From Hymenobacter sp. GOD-10R (GTDB lineage Bacteria; Bacteroidota; Bacteroidia; Cytophagales; Hymenobacteraceae), in assembly GCF_035609205.1 (NCBI RefSeq), contig NZ_CP141184.1, forward strand, positions 3,004,501 to 3,068,500: a DNA stretch of 64,000 bases. Direction: 5' to 3'. The first letter of the stretch is position 1, and every line of letters begins with the position of its first letter. A program made the translations under genes and the position numbers. Below are positions 34,503 through 43,907 of the stretch, one piece after another. Under the pieces are notes generated by a model. The model saw only the letters and a list, made by a program, of their open reading frames with translations. It searched no databases and had not been told where the DNA came from.

Positions 34503-35288
34503 TTACACAATCGTCAGCGCAATGCCTTGTTCTTCCAGCCGCTTCGCGTCCGGCTCCGCAATGCCAGTATCGGTGATGATACGGTGAATCTGGTCGAGTC
34601 CGCAGATACGACCAAAGCCCCGTTTGCCGAATTTAGAGGAGTCGGCCAGCACGATGATTTCCTGAGCCGCTCGCATCATGGCTTGGTTGAGGCGGGCCTC
34701 GTTGATGTTGGTAGTGGTCAGCCCAAAGTCGAGGTCGATACCATCAACGCCCAGGAACAGCTTGCTGCACGAAACATCGGCCAGCACCTGCTCGGCGTGC
34801 GGGCCCGTGACAGAAGAGGAACTATGGCGCAGATAGCCACCAAGTTGCATCACCTCAATTTCGGGGCGCTGCACGAGCTCCAGCCCCACGTTGAGCGCCG
34901 AGGTGATGACCGTCAAGGCTAGGTTCGGCGGGATGGCGCGGGCCAATGCCACCAGCGTAGTGCCGGAGGCAATGATAATAGCCTCCTGCGCGCTGATAAG
35001 TCGCGCCGCCGCGTTAGCAATGCCTAGCTTTTCGTCAACGTTAAGCAACTCCTTCTCATTGACCGGCCGATCCTTGATATACGGATTTTCGAGGGCCGCC
35101 CCCCCGTGGGTGCGGAACAGCAAGCCTTTCTCTTCCAGTAATCTTAGGTCCTTACGAATCGTAACGGCAGAGACATTCAGCGCCTCGCACAGGTCAGGAA
35201 CTTCCACGTGCTTCTGCGCCTGCAAGCGTTGCAGTATAAGTTGGTGCCGTTTCATGCTAGGAGGATTCATCGAGGTAAAAGTATCCAT
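34503..35288 (-). CDS. glpR: DeoR-family regulator, GlpR-like
   Basis: The protein is 261 residues from ATG 35288; internal ATGs at 35270 and 35255 (MKRHQLILQ) are equally plausible starts. The N-terminal DeoR helix-turn-helix reads HVEVPDLCEALNVSAVTIRKDLRLLEEKGLLFRTHGGA (about 26-65). The C-terminal sugar-phosphate-binding domain has NDEKL-like NVDEKLGIANAAARLI, IIASGTTLVALAR, TVITSALNVGLEL and VLADSSKFGKRGF. The gene is divergent from glpD-glpK-glpF, so it is probably the glycerol-3-phosphate repressor. The gap between them contains three copies of AACGAAA/TTTCGTT. Confidence 0.88.
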   Translation of the reverse strand: MDTFTSMNPPSMKRHQLILQRLQAQKHVEVPDLCEALNVSAVTIRKDLRLLEEKGLLFRTHGGAALENPYIKDRPVNEKELLNVDEKLGIANAAARLISAQEAIIIASGTTLVALARAIPPNLALTVITSALNVGLELVQRPEIEVMQLGGYLRHSSSSVTGPHAEQVLADVSCSKLFLGVDGIDLDFGLTTTNINEARLNQAMMRAAQEIIVLADSSKFGKRGFGRICGLDQIHRIITDTGIAEPDAKRLEEQGIALTIV

Positions 35289-35385
35289 TTCGCCCTTCGG
35301 AATAACACAACCAGCAACCTAGCTTCCTTGCTCGGCGAACATAAAGTAGAAGCTAGGTTTCCTAATAAAATTGTAATCGAAAGGA

Positions 35386-35543
35386 AACGAAAGATATTTT
35401 GTTAGCAGCCTAGGTGCCAAAAGGGCTTCCTTAGTCTGTTTTATGCTTTGTTAAGAATGAGGTTGGCGTATTGATTGAAAGAAAGCGTATGTGAAACTTG
35501 TTTCATTTAGTTTCGTTTTACATATTTATAGAATAGAACGAAA
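35386..35543. promoter_or_regulatory. Candidate GlpR operators in the glpR-glpD divergent region
   Basis: TTTCGTT at 35511-35517 and AACGAAA at 35537-35543 form an exact inverted repeat with a 19-base spacer, just upstream of the glpD start. A third AACGAAA at 35386-35392 lies nearer glpR. GlpR-type DeoR regulators recognise TTCG/CGAA half-sites, so these are fair operator candidates. Confidence 0.5.
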
Positions 35544-35565
35544 TTTGACAATACAAGACAAAGCT

Positions 35566-37191
35566 ATGCGTAACGATAAGCCAACCGTTTCCTTTCGCCG
35601 CGAAGCCCTTTTGCAGCAGTTGGAAAGCCAGCCCGTGTGGGACCTGATTGTGATAGGAGGGGGCGCCACGGGTCTAGGAGTAGCGCTGGACGCCATTAGC
35701 CGGGGCTTCAAAACGCTGCTGCTAGAGCAAGTCGATTACGCTAAAGGCACCTCCAGCCGCAGCACCAAGCTGGTACACGGTGGAGTGCGATACCTAGCGC
35801 AGGGTGACATAGCACTGGTGCGCGAGGCCTTATACGAGCGGGGCTTGCTGCTAAAGAATGCCCCGCATTTAGTTAAGAACCAGGATTTTATTATTCCAAA
35901 TTATGAGTGGTGGGGTGGGCCTTTCTACACCATCGGCCTGACGATGTACGATCTGCTGGCTGGCAAACTCAGCCTAGGTTCGTCGGTGCATTTAAGCAAA
36001 AAAGAAACCCTGAAGCGCCTCAGCAATATCAAAGCGGAGGGCTTGAAAGGAGGCGTACTCTACCACGACGGGCAGTTTGACGACGCGCGTTTAGCCGTCA
36101 ACCTAGCCCAAACGGCTATTGAAGAGGGCGGTACCTTGCTTAACCACTTCGACGTGCGTGGCTTGTTAAAAGATGCGCAGGGCAAGATTTCGGGCGTTAT
36201 AGCCGCTGATCAGGAAACTGGGAGCACCTACGAGCTGCCCGCCAAAGCCGTCGTAAATGCCACCGGTATTTTCGTTGATGAGATTCTGCAAATGGACAAG
36301 CCCGGCGCCAAGAAGCTGGTGCGGCCAAGCCAGGGCGTGCACATCGTGCTCGACAAATCGTTCCTGCCTGGCGACGACGCCATCATGATTCCGAAGACCG
36401 ACGATGGACGCGTGCTCTTTGCTGTGCCGTGGCACAACCGCGTCGTGCTCGGCACCACCGACACGCCCTTGAACGAGCACAGCCAAGAGCCGAAAGCTCT
36501 GGAAGAAGAAATCGACTTCATTCTGCGCACGGCAGCCCGCTACCTTACCCGCGCCCCCAAGCGCAGCGATGCTCTGAGCATTTTCGCGGGGCTGCGCCCG
36601 TTGGCGGCCCCGCAAGGCGACTCGGCTAAAACCAAAGAGATTTCGCGCAGCCACAAGATTCTGGTGTCCGAAGCGGGCCTGATTACCATCACGGGTGGCA
36701 AATGGACCACTTACCGTCGCATGGGGCAAGATACTGTCGATAAGGCCATTGCCTTAGGCAAGCTGCCCGCAGCTGAAAGCCAAACGGCCCACATGCCTAT
36801 TCACGGTGCCCAGGAAACCACAGACCGCAGCAACCACCTCTACGTGTACGGCACCGACCAACCTGCTTTGCAGCAGCTTATGGCCGCCCAGCCCGAGCTA
36901 GCGGAGAAGCTAGATACGAGCCTGGAGTTTCTGAAGGCGGAGGTGGTATGGGCGGCTCGTTATGAAATGGCCCGCACGGTAGAAGACGTGTTGGCCCGTC
37001 GGGTGCGGGTGCTGTTCCTAGATGCCCAAGCGGCTATTCGGATGGCGCCGGAGGTCGCCTCTTTGCTAGCCCAGGAGCTAGGTTACGATGCTCAGTGGCA
37101 AGAGGAACAAGTGGCGGCCTTCCACGCCGTAGCGCAAAATTATCTGCTCCAGGCGCAACCTCAGCCTGTTCGCATTAAAGAAGAAGCGTAA
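35566..37191 (+). CDS. glpD: Glycerol-3-phosphate dehydrogenase/oxidase (FAD-dependent)
   Basis: It oxidises glycerol-3-phosphate to dihydroxyacetone phosphate and passes electrons to the quinone pool or oxygen. From ATG 35566 the protein has 541 residues, beginning [19 protein letters not shown]; the 25-codon upstream extension is AT-rich and runs through the operator region. The FAD-binding GxGxxG is [19 protein letters not shown] (about 25), followed by the GlpD signatures [18 protein letters not shown] and [25 protein letters not shown] sits near residue 380 and the C-terminal DAO-C helical domain ([19 protein letters not shown]) ends the protein. It is the first gene of the glpD-K-F unit. 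Confidence 0.95.
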   Translation: MRNDKPTVSFRREALLQQLESQPVWDLIVIGGGATGLGVALDAISRGFKTLLLEQVDYAKGTSSRSTKLVHGGVRYLAQGDIALVREALYERGLLLKNAPHLVKNQDFIIPNYEWWGGPFYTIGLTMYDLLAGKLSLGSSVHLSKKETLKRLSNIKAEGLKGGVLYHDGQFDDARLAVNLAQTAIEEGGTLLNHFDVRGLLKDAQGKISGVIAADQETGSTYELPAKAVVNATGIFVDEILQMDKPGAKKLVRPSQGVHIVLDKSFLPGDDAIMIPKTDDGRVLFAVPWHNRVVLGTTDTPLNEHSQEPKALEEEIDFILRTAARYLTRAPKRSDALSIFAGLRPLAAPQGDSAKTKEISRSHKILVSEAGLITITGGKWTTYRRMGQDTVDKAIALGKLPAAESQTAHMPIHGAQETTDRSNHLYVYGTDQPALQQLMAAQPELAEKLDTSLEFLKAEVVWAARYEMARTVEDVLARRVRVLFLDAQAAIRMAPEVASLLAQELGYDAQWQEEQVAAFHAVAQNYLLQAQPQPVRIKEEA

Positions 37192-37327
37192 CTGCTTCTT
37201 CTTCCGTGTTTATTACCGCAAACGTTTTAGTTTTAGGCTCCACGGAGTAGCTGAGCAACGGAGTACTACCGTTCAACCGCTCCTCAGTCACTACGTGCGA
37301 AGCCACCTAGCCACTCAGTTACTCTCT

Positions 37328-38893
37328 ATGCAGCAGTTCATCCTTGCCCTCGACCAGGGCACGACCAGCTCCCGCGCCATTCTGTTCGATCAGAAAGGAC
37401 ACATCGTTTCGCAGGCGCAGAAGGAATTCACGCAGATCTTCCCTAAGCCAGGCTGGGTGGAGCATGACCCACTGGAAATTTGGTCGACGCAGGCGGGCGT
37501 GGCTGCGGAGGCAACGGTGAAGACGGGCCACAACGGCAGCAACATTGCTGCTATCGGCATTACCAACCAGCGCGAGACGGTGGTGGTGTGGAACCGTAAG
37601 ACGGGTAAGCCGGTGTACAATGCTATTGTGTGGCAAGATCGGCGCACGGCCGAATACTGCGACCAACTGCGCACGGAAGGCCACGAGGAGATGATTCGGG
37701 GCAAAACGGGGCTGCTGCTCGACGCCTATTTCTCGGCCAGCAAAGTGCGCTGGATCTTGGATAACGTAAAGGGCGCCCGCAAGAAGGCCGCCGCTGGCAA
37801 GCTAGCTTTTGGCACCGTGGACAGCTGGCTCATCTGGAACTTCACCCAGGGTGAGCTGCATGTGACCGACGTGACGAACGCTTCGCGCACCATGCTCTTC
37901 AACATTCACTCCTTGGAATGGGATGACGAACTGCTGGCCCTGTTTGATATTCCGCGCAGCATGTTGCCGCAGGTGTGCCAGTCGAGCGAGGTGTACGGAG
38001 AAACCAAAACCACGGTATTTGCCTCCAAAATTCCCATTGCAGGTATCGCTGGCGACCAACAAGCGGCGCTGTTTGGGCAGCAATGCGTGAGCCCCGGTAT
38101 GGTAAAAAGCACCTACGGCACCGGCTGCTTTATGCTAATGAATATTGGCTCGGAGCCTAGAGTGTCGCGGCATAACTTGCTTACCACTCTTGCTTGGAAG
38201 GTAGATGGGCAGGTTCAATACGCGCTGGAAGGCAGCATTTTTATTGCCGGCGCCGTGGTACAATGGCTACGCGACAACCTAGGTATTATCAAGAACTCGG
38301 CGCAGGTGGAGCAACTGGCTAAGCAAGTCAGCAGCTCGGAAGGCGTGTACTTCGTACCGGCGTTTGCTGGGCTCGGAGCACCCCACTGGGACCCTTATGC
38401 GCGGGGCGTTATCTTCGGTATGTCGCGGGCTACGAAGGCGGCGCACATTGCCCGGGCCGCTCTGGAAGCCATTGCCTACCAAACCCGTGATGTGCTTAAA
38501 GCCATGGAAGCCGACTCCGGCCTGCCCATCGCCGAGCTGCGTGTTGATGGTGGCGCCACCATCAACGAAATGCTGATGCAGTTTCAGGCTGACGTGTTGA
38601 ACACCAAAGTAGTACGACCCCGCATGGCCGAAACAACAGCCCTAGGTGCTGCCTACCTAGCGGGCCTAGCCGTTGGTTACTGGAAGAGCCTGGAGGAAAT
38701 CCAAGCCCTAAGTCACGCCGAAACGGTGTACAATCCTAAAGCTAACCGCACTGGCATCGAGGAAGGTGTCGAAAACTGGGACCGGGCCGTGCGGGCTTTG
38801 CGGGTGTGGTCGAAGGTACCCGAGCCAGCTCCTAAGGCAGCCTCCGCTGCCACCGAACCTGTGGTAAAATCTGAAACGGCCGACGTGCAATGA
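37328..38893 (+). CDS. glpK: Glycerol kinase
   Basis: It phosphorylates glycerol to sn-glycerol-3-phosphate with ATP. From ATG 37328 the protein is 521 residues, beginning [21 protein letters not shown], the phosphate-1 motif. A longer frame from 37295 adds residues not seen in the family. Landmarks are [27 protein letters not shown] (glycerol site), [40 protein letters not shown] and [19 protein letters not shown] Pro/Ala/Thr-rich tail of about 25 residues extends beyond the usual 495-residue end. The stop overlaps the glpF start (ATGA), indicating translational coupling. Confidence 0.97.
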   Translation: MQQFILALDQGTTSSRAILFDQKGHIVSQAQKEFTQIFPKPGWVEHDPLEIWSTQAGVAAEATVKTGHNGSNIAAIGITNQRETVVVWNRKTGKPVYNAIVWQDRRTAEYCDQLRTEGHEEMIRGKTGLLLDAYFSASKVRWILDNVKGARKKAAAGKLAFGTVDSWLIWNFTQGELHVTDVTNASRTMLFNIHSLEWDDELLALFDIPRSMLPQVCQSSEVYGETKTTVFASKIPIAGIAGDQQAALFGQQCVSPGMVKSTYGTGCFMLMNIGSEPRVSRHNLLTTLAWKVDGQVQYALEGSIFIAGAVVQWLRDNLGIIKNSAQVEQLAKQVSSSEGVYFVPAFAGLGAPHWDPYARGVIFGMSRATKAAHIARAALEAIAYQTRDVLKAMEADSGLPIAELRVDGGATINEMLMQFQADVLNTKVVRPRMAETTALGAAYLAGLAVGYWKSLEEIQALSHAETVYNPKANRTGIEEGVENWDRAVRALRVWSKVPEPAPKAASAATEPVVKSETADVQ

Positions 38894-39621
38894 TGAGTCC
38901 CGCTGTCGCAGAATTCGTCGGCACGGCAGTGCTGATCTTGCTGGGGGATGGGGTAGTGGCGAACGTAGTACTAACCGACACCAAAGGCCACAACAGTGGC
39001 TGGATGGTGATTACCACGGCCTGGGCGCTGGCGGTTTTTGTGGGGGTAGTCATTGCCGGGCCAGCTAGCGGCGCCCACCTTAGTCCGGCCGTAACGGTGG
39101 GGCTAGCCGTCGCGGGCAAATTTGCCTGGGCGCTGGTGCCTAAATACATAGCCGCGCAATTTGCCGGGGGCTTCGTGGGTGCCGTGCTCGTGTGGGTGCT
39201 TTACAAAGACCACTTCGACCGTACTTCGGAAGCCGGATTGAAGCTAGCGGTGTTCTGCACGGGCCCAGCCATCCGCAATCATCCGCTTAATCTACTGAAT
39301 GAAATCATTGGAACCGCGGTGCTGGTACTCACGGTGTTCTATATCGCGGGGGCAGAAATCACCTCGACGCACACGCCCGTAGGGCTCGGCTCGGTAGGCG
39401 CGTTGCCGGTGGCCCTGGTCGTATGGGTAATCGGGCTAGGGTTGGGGGGCACCACAGGCTACGCGCTCAATCCCGCCCGCGACTTAGCCCCGCGTCTAGC
39501 GCACGCGGTGTTGCCTATTCGTGGCAAAGGCACCAGCGAATGGGGCTACGCTTGGATTCCGGTGGTGGGGCCGTTGCTCGGGGCTATACTGGCCGCGGTG
39601 TTGTACGGGCAGCTAGGCTAG
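38890..39621 (+). CDS. glpF: Glycerol uptake facilitator (aquaglyceroporin) with altered first NPA motif
   Basis: This 243-residue MIP-family channel has six transmembrane helices. The second pore half-helix has the canonical motif with the aquaglyceroporin Asp ([15 protein letters not shown]). The first half-helix reads [15 protein letters not shown], so the usual Asn-Pro-Ala is Ser-Pro-Ala. Other family features ([34 protein letters not shown]-like [11 protein letters not shown]) are normal. It lets glycerol enter for GlpK. The start overlaps the glpK stop by 4 bases; a terminator follows at 39661. Confidence 0.94.
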   Translation: MMSPAVAEFVGTAVLILLGDGVVANVVLTDTKGHNSGWMVITTAWALAVFVGVVIAGPASGAHLSPAVTVGLAVAGKFAWALVPKYIAAQFAGGFVGAVLVWVLYKDHFDRTSEAGLKLAVFCTGPAIRNHPLNLLNEIIGTAVLVLTVFYIAGAEITSTHTPVGLGSVGALPVALVVWVIGLGLGGTTGYALNPARDLAPRLAHAVLPIRGKGTSEWGYAWIPVVGPLLGAILAAVLYGQLG

Positions 39622-39660
39622 GGTACCTAGTTGTTGTTGTAAGAGCTCGTGACTATCAAC

Positions 39661-39700
39661 ACAAACGCCCCACCGTGGTAGACACAGCGGGGCGTTTGTA
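39661..39700. terminator. Terminator between glpF and the nitroreductase gene
   Basis: A perfect 11-bp stem (ACAAACGCCCC / GGGGCGTTTGT, 39661-39671 and 39689-39699) lies between convergent genes. Confidence 0.7.
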
Positions 39701-39724
39701 TTAGCGTTAAAGCAACGGTTAGCC

Positions 39725-40300
39725 TTATTCTGGTAGTTCGTTCTGGAATGCAAACTCAGCCAGGGGCTTGCGCTTACGTGCTGCCGTTTCGCGGGCGCGG
39801 AAAGGCTCGTCAAGCTGATCGGGCGTGCCTACGTACCCAAGGGAAATAAACGCCACTGGCTCCAGGCTCTCGGGCAGGTTGAGTACTTCGCGGGTACGAG
39901 CCATATCGAAGCCGCCAAGCACGTGGCCGTGCAAACCTAGGGCCGTAGCTTCCAGGAACAGCGTCGCATTCGCCGCGCCCACGTCGTGCATGGCGGTGCG
40001 GTTCAGGTTGCCATTATCGTAGTGCGTTTTCACGAGTGAAAGCATCAACACGGGTGCGTGCTTAGCCCAGGCTTGGTTTGCCGGTAGCAAGCAGCTCAGT
40101 AGCCGGTCAAACGCTTCAGTGTCCGACTTATGCGCGTAGATGTAGCGCCAAGGCTGCTCATTCATCGCGCTGAAGGCCCAGGAGGCAGCTTCCAGCACTT
40201 GTTCCAACGTTTCGGGAGCAACTGGCTGCGCCGAGAAAGCGCGCGGGCTCCACCGTTGGCGAATCAGTTCGTGCACGGGATAAGTGGTGGTCGTTTCCAT
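39725..40300 (-). CDS. Nitroreductase family protein
   Basis: This 191-residue FMN-dependent oxidoreductase carries HELIRQRWSPRAFSAQPV (FMN phosphate contacts), LEAASWAFSAMNEQPWRYI, VGAANATLFLEATALGLHGHVLGGFD and VAFISLGYVGTPD. These match the nitroreductase fold and normal length. Substrates may be quinones, nitroaromatics or flavins and cannot be predicted. It is encoded alone; an AT-rich upstream region (40364-40420) contains two palindromic segments that may be an operator. Confidence 0.92.
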   Translation of the reverse strand: METTTTYPVHELIRQRWSPRAFSAQPVAPETLEQVLEAASWAFSAMNEQPWRYIYAHKSDTEAFDRLLSCLLPANQAWAKHAPVLMLSLVKTHYDNGNLNRTAMHDVGAANATLFLEATALGLHGHVLGGFDMARTREVLNLPESLEPVAFISLGYVGTPDQLDEPFRARETAARKRKPLAEFAFQNELPE

Positions 40301-40363
40301 GATAAAAGTGCCGTAGAGGCGGTTAGCCTGCCAAGAGGCAGATAAAATGCTAGATAAAACTCA

Positions 40364-40420
40364 GTTCATTTGAACCGATGTGCAATAATACTGTATATAC
40401 ATTAAATGTACATACATAGT
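40364..40420. promoter_or_regulatory. Palindromic AT-rich region upstream of the nitroreductase gene
   Basis: GTTCA-TT-TGAAC at 40364-40375 is a perfect palindrome. An imperfect palindrome built on TGTATATACATT and AATGTACATACA lies at about 40390-40420. Both sit between the divergent nitroreductase and superoxide dismutase genes and could bind a redox-responsive regulator. Confidence 0.35.
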
Positions 40421-40552
40421 TTCATTTTTAAGTTTATCTTATTCATTGTACGTTGCGGCAGCAAATAGAAAATTTAGCCTTGCGTCGCGCGTTTCGCGTA
40501 GAAAGTGCGTTCAAGCGTTCTGCTTGCCTTGTTCCCTGTTCCTCTTACGTCC

Positions 40553-41302
40553 ATGCTGAAACGAGATTTCCTGAAGAACGGTCTACTGACCGTAGCTGGG
40601 GCTTTATTGAGCCCCGCGGTGCTAGCCCGTGTTCACGACGAGCAACTCTTGCGCGAAGCCCGCGCCACACCTATGGCTGATGGTCCTTTTACGTTGCCTC
40701 CGTTGCCGTACGCTTTTGGTGCGCTAGAGCCGCACATTGATGCGCGCACGATGGAGATTCACCACGATGCTCACCACAAAACCTACGTTTCCAAGTTGAA
40801 CGAGGCAGTGGCTGGCAAACCCGAAGAAAAGCTGACCCTAGCGCAGCTATTGGCCTCCGCTAGCAAGCAGCCCGACGTCATTCGTAATAATGCCGGTGGC
40901 CATTGGAATCACTCCTTTTTCTGGCAGCTGCTAGCCCCGAAAGCTGGTGGTAAACCATCTGGCGAACTAGCTACGGCCATCACGAAAGATTTTGGGTCTT
41001 TTGAGAAGTTCAGCGAGGAGTTCACGAAAGCGGCCACCGGTCGCTTTGGCTCCGGCTGGGCTTGGCTGATCTACGACCCAAAAGCCAGCAAGCTAGCGAT
41101 TACTAGCACGCCCAACCAGGATAATCCGCTAATGGATTTGCCTGGTATACAGCGTGGCACCCCGGTGCTAGGCCTCGACGTGTGGGAGCACGCCTACTAC
41201 CTGAAGTATCAGAACAAGCGCCCCGACTACGTGAAAGCCTACTGGAACGTGGTGAACTGGTCGGAAGCGGGTAAGCGCTACGAAGCAGCTCGCAAAGCGT
41301 AA
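40553..41302 (+). CDS. Fe/Mn superoxide dismutase with an export signal
   Basis: From ATG 40553 the protein is 249 residues and begins [25 protein letters not shown], a signal peptide with a twin-arginine-like KRDFLK motif and an AxA-type cut. A mature N-terminal extension precedes the SOD core ([30 protein letters not shown]). Metal ligands are visible: His in MEIHHDAHH, His in [11 protein letters not shown], and Asp/His in the signature DVWEHAYY. It removes superoxide, here probably in the periplasm. Metal preference (Fe, Mn or cambialistic) cannot be read reliably. It is monocistronic with a terminator downstream. Confidence 0.93.
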   Translation: MLKRDFLKNGLLTVAGALLSPAVLARVHDEQLLREARATPMADGPFTLPPLPYAFGALEPHIDARTMEIHHDAHHKTYVSKLNEAVAGKPEEKLTLAQLLASASKQPDVIRNNAGGHWNHSFFWQLLAPKAGGKPSGELATAITKDFGSFEKFSEEFTKAATGRFGSGWAWLIYDPKASKLAITSTPNQDNPLMDLPGIQRGTPVLGLDVWEHAYYLKYQNKRPDYVKAYWNVVNWSEAGKRYEAARKA

Positions 41303-41316
41303 TCATTTTTTAGACG

Positions 41317-41366
41317 AAAAGCCGCTCTGATAACCACCCCTGGGAGGTCGTCGGAGCGGCTTTTTG
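41317..41366 (+). terminator. Terminator of the superoxide dismutase gene
   Basis: AAAAGCCGCTC at 41317-41327 pairs with GAGCGGCTTTT at 41354-41364, followed by T; it lies 15 bases past the stop. Confidence 0.75.
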
Positions 41367-41590
41367 CGTAGCGCAGGAGTTAGCCAAGGCATTTTATAAG
41401 CACAACAGTCAGCCGCGGCCGTGCGAACTTCACGGTCGAGGTATGCAGAAGAACTATTACCTTTAGGCTTACGTCTTGTGTTTTACTGTCCTGATAGGAC
41501 AAGGTAAAACGGGAATCTGCGTTTGTCAGGTTGTGCCGCGTATTCACCTTATCCAGCCTGGTTTGATCGAGGCTAGTTGTTTATTTGTCC

Positions 41591-42661
41591 ATGATCCGAT
41601 CTGTGCTAGTAGCTAGTGGTAGCTGCATTCCCGACTTAGTTGTTTCCAACCAGGATTTTAGCACCACCCGCTTTTTCACTCCCGACGGCACCTTGATTGA
41701 ACAGGCGGGTGCCGTAACCCTCGACCGTTTTCAAGCTATTACGGGTATCCGCGAGCGGCGCTACGCCCGTCCTGAGCAAACTGCCTCTGACCTAGGTTGG
41801 CTAGCCGCCGATGAAGCCCTGACTAGCTCCGGCATCGACCGCGAAAGCCTCGACTATGTCATTGTGGCTCACAACTTTGGTGATGTAGTAGATGGTAGCA
41901 ACCGGGTTGATCTGGTTCCTTCGCTAGCCTCCCGCATCAAAGCGCAGCTCGGCATTCGGAATCCCGATTGCGTAGCATACGACCTCGCTTTTGGTTGCCC
42001 AGGCTGGCTCGAAGCCGTCATTCAGGCGAACTATTACATTCGCTCGGGCGATGCGCGTCGCTGCCTGGTAATTGGTACCGAAACCCTGTCGCGCGTAGTG
42101 GACCCACACGACCGCGACACCATGTTGTTTAGCGATGGGAGCGGGGCCGTGATTCTGGAAGCTAGCTCATCGGCAAACGCCGGCATCCTGGCACATCACA
42201 CCCAGACCTACGCTCACGAATACGCTGGACTGCTGAGCATGGGCAAATCGTACGCGCCCGCGCAAAGCGAAAGCCCCGATCGGTTTATGAAAATGCAAGG
42301 CCGCAAGCTCTATGAGTTCGCGCTGCAACATGTGCCGCAAGTGGTAAAAACCGCCCTCGACAAAGCCCAGGTGCCGCTCACGCAAGTGAAGAAAGTGCTT
42401 CTGCATCAGGCCAATGAGAAGATGGACGTGGCCATTTTACAGCGCTTGTTCCAGCTCTACGGCGAAGCAAGCCCTAATCTGAACCTGATGCCCATGACGA
42501 TTGGGTGGCTGGGCAACAGCTCCGTGGCCACGCTGCCCACCCTGCTCGACCTGCTGCAAAAAGGCCAGCTCGCAGACCATCGCCTGGAAACCGGTGACTT
42601 GGTGGTGCTAGCTTCGGTAGGCGCAGGCATGAACATCAATGCGGTGGTGTACCAGTGCTAA
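41591..42661 (+). CDS. 3-oxoacyl-ACP synthase III family protein (FabH-like ketosynthase)
   Basis: From ATG 41591 this is a 356-residue thiolase-fold enzyme; a TTG two codons upstream is less likely. The catalytic triad is visible: Cys in AFGCPGWLEAVIQANYYI (about residue 140), His in KVLLHQANEKMDVAIL and Asn in GWLGNSSVATLPTLLDLL. SDGSGAVILEA and LVVLASVGAGMNINAVVYQ are family motifs. FabH condenses acyl-CoA with malonyl-ACP to start fatty-acid synthesis. The conserved HQAN motif is complete. It is not in a fab cluster, so it may be a second, specialised copy with another acyl primer. Confidence 0.9.
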   Translation: MIRSVLVASGSCIPDLVVSNQDFSTTRFFTPDGTLIEQAGAVTLDRFQAITGIRERRYARPEQTASDLGWLAADEALTSSGIDRESLDYVIVAHNFGDVVDGSNRVDLVPSLASRIKAQLGIRNPDCVAYDLAFGCPGWLEAVIQANYYIRSGDARRCLVIGTETLSRVVDPHDRDTMLFSDGSGAVILEASSSANAGILAHHTQTYAHEYAGLLSMGKSYAPAQSESPDRFMKMQGRKLYEFALQHVPQVVKTALDKAQVPLTQVKKVLLHQANEKMDVAILQRLFQLYGEASPNLNLMPMTIGWLGNSSVATLPTLLDLLQKGQLADHRLETGDLVVLASVGAGMNINAVVYQC

Positions 42662-42731
42662 GCCGCATGGCGGTTTGCTTGTAAATTTGCCGAGCGTAGC
42701 GGTAGTCGTACTTTTCTTCGCTCCTTTATTT

Positions 42732-43478
42732 ATGCTCTCCAAAGCACAGAAAACCCGCGTAGAACAACTAAAACAGAAAAAGTATCGGCTTCGGCACGAG
42801 GCCTTTCTGGTAGAAGGGGGCAAGAGTGTGCGTGAGTTGCTAGGCTCTGCTCTCACCACTGAGCACCTGTTTCTAACCCCGGAGTTTGCCGAAAAAATAC
42901 GGAACGAAGTACCCCGCGGCGTGCCCGTCGAGCTGGTGTCGGAAGATGACTTAACGCGCCTCGGCACGCTGACTACCAACACCACGGCCTTAGCCATTGC
43001 GCAGCTGCCCCAGGAAACACCTCTGCATCTGGCCCCTAGCAAGCTCCTGCTCGCTCTCGACCAAGTGCGTGACCCTGGCAACCTAGGTACGCTCATCCGT
43101 CTGGCCGACTGGTATGGTCTGGCGGGCGTGGTCTGCTCCGATACTTGCGCTGATCCTTGGTCGCCAAAGACTGTGGCGGCAACCATGGGCTCTTTCACCC
43201 GCGTGCCCGTGTGGCAGCGCGACCTGCCCGCCTGGCTTGATTCCTTGCCAGCTGAATTACCGCGCTACGGAGCCCATCTCGAAGGCGACAATGTGCACCG
43301 CTTGCAGCTGCGCCCCAACGGCGTGCTCATCATGGGCAGCGAGTCGCACGGACCTAGACCGGAAGTGCTGGACCGCCTGACGCAGCGCCTCTTCATTCCC
43401 GGCGCTGGTGGGGCGGAAAGCCTGAACGTGGCCGTTTCAGCGGCCATTCTGCTTGATAACTTCCACCGGGAGTTATAG
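42732..43478 (+). CDS. TrmH/SpoU-family RNA 2'-O-methyltransferase
   Basis: From ATG 42732 the protein is 248 residues, starting MLSKAQKTRVEQLKQKKYRL; upstream in-frame codons overlap the FabH-like gene and look non-coding. The N-terminal substrate-binding part ends in HEAFLVEGGKSVRELL. The SPOUT knot motifs are DQVRDPGNLGTLIRLADWYGL (motif 1), IMGSESHGPRPEVL (motif 2) and IPGAGGAESLNVAVSAAILL (motif 3). It methylates ribose in rRNA or tRNA using SAM. It starts 70 bases past the FabH-like stop; co-transcription is possible. Confidence 0.92.
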   Translation: MLSKAQKTRVEQLKQKKYRLRHEAFLVEGGKSVRELLGSALTTEHLFLTPEFAEKIRNEVPRGVPVELVSEDDLTRLGTLTTNTTALAIAQLPQETPLHLAPSKLLLALDQVRDPGNLGTLIRLADWYGLAGVVCSDTCADPWSPKTVAATMGSFTRVPVWQRDLPAWLDSLPAELPRYGAHLEGDNVHRLQLRPNGVLIMGSESHGPRPEVLDRLTQRLFIPGAGGAESLNVAVSAAILLDNFHREL

Positions 43479-43907
43479 GCTACTTCATGACCTGATAGTT
43501 GATAGGTAGCTGATAATGAGTTATTAACGGGGCTTGCAAGCAGCTTTCGGAGCCTCGGTCCGGTCGCGATACTAGCGCAGACTCTAGAGTCTGCGCTGCA
43601 CAGATACCGGCTTCGAAACCGCTCTAATGACAGGTTTATAACGCGTATACCGTAGCCTCTTAGAGCTATCTTGCGTAGATTGTAGGAGCGCCTATAGCAA
43701 GCTTAACCGTAGAAATGGCTTCGCCTACGGGCTGTATATCGATCAGAGGGGGGATGAATAATTTGTGCTGATGGTTTTGCTCGTGAATTCCTCTGCGGAA
43801 CAATTCTCCTTGATCTAGTTTTAGTTACCTTTTACCTCAATTCTGAGGACGATACGTCCTTGTCTTTGTTTGGCGATTTATAAGTCCCACAATACCCTGC
43901 CACCGCT
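43479..43907. other. Intergenic gap with a 24-bp palindrome
   Basis: No convincing gene is visible in this 429-base gap. The only clear structure is a perfect 24-bp palindrome at 43574-43597. The rest is AT-rich towards the 3' end and should hold the promoter of the molybdenum hydroxylase operon. Confidence 0.6.
43574..43597. repeat. 24-bp perfect palindrome of the TAGCGC type
   Basis: The arms AGCGCAGACTCT and AGAGTCTGCGCT are exact reverse complements without a loop, preceded by T so the left end reads TAGCGCAGACT. It resembles the repeat at 1935-1996 (TAGCGCGGACT...). Confidence 0.7.

Noticed and set aside
36166..36729. 187-residue minus-strand frame inside glpD
   Set aside because: It is a shadow of the conserved GlpD sequence and shows His/Gly/Val-rich non-protein-like composition.
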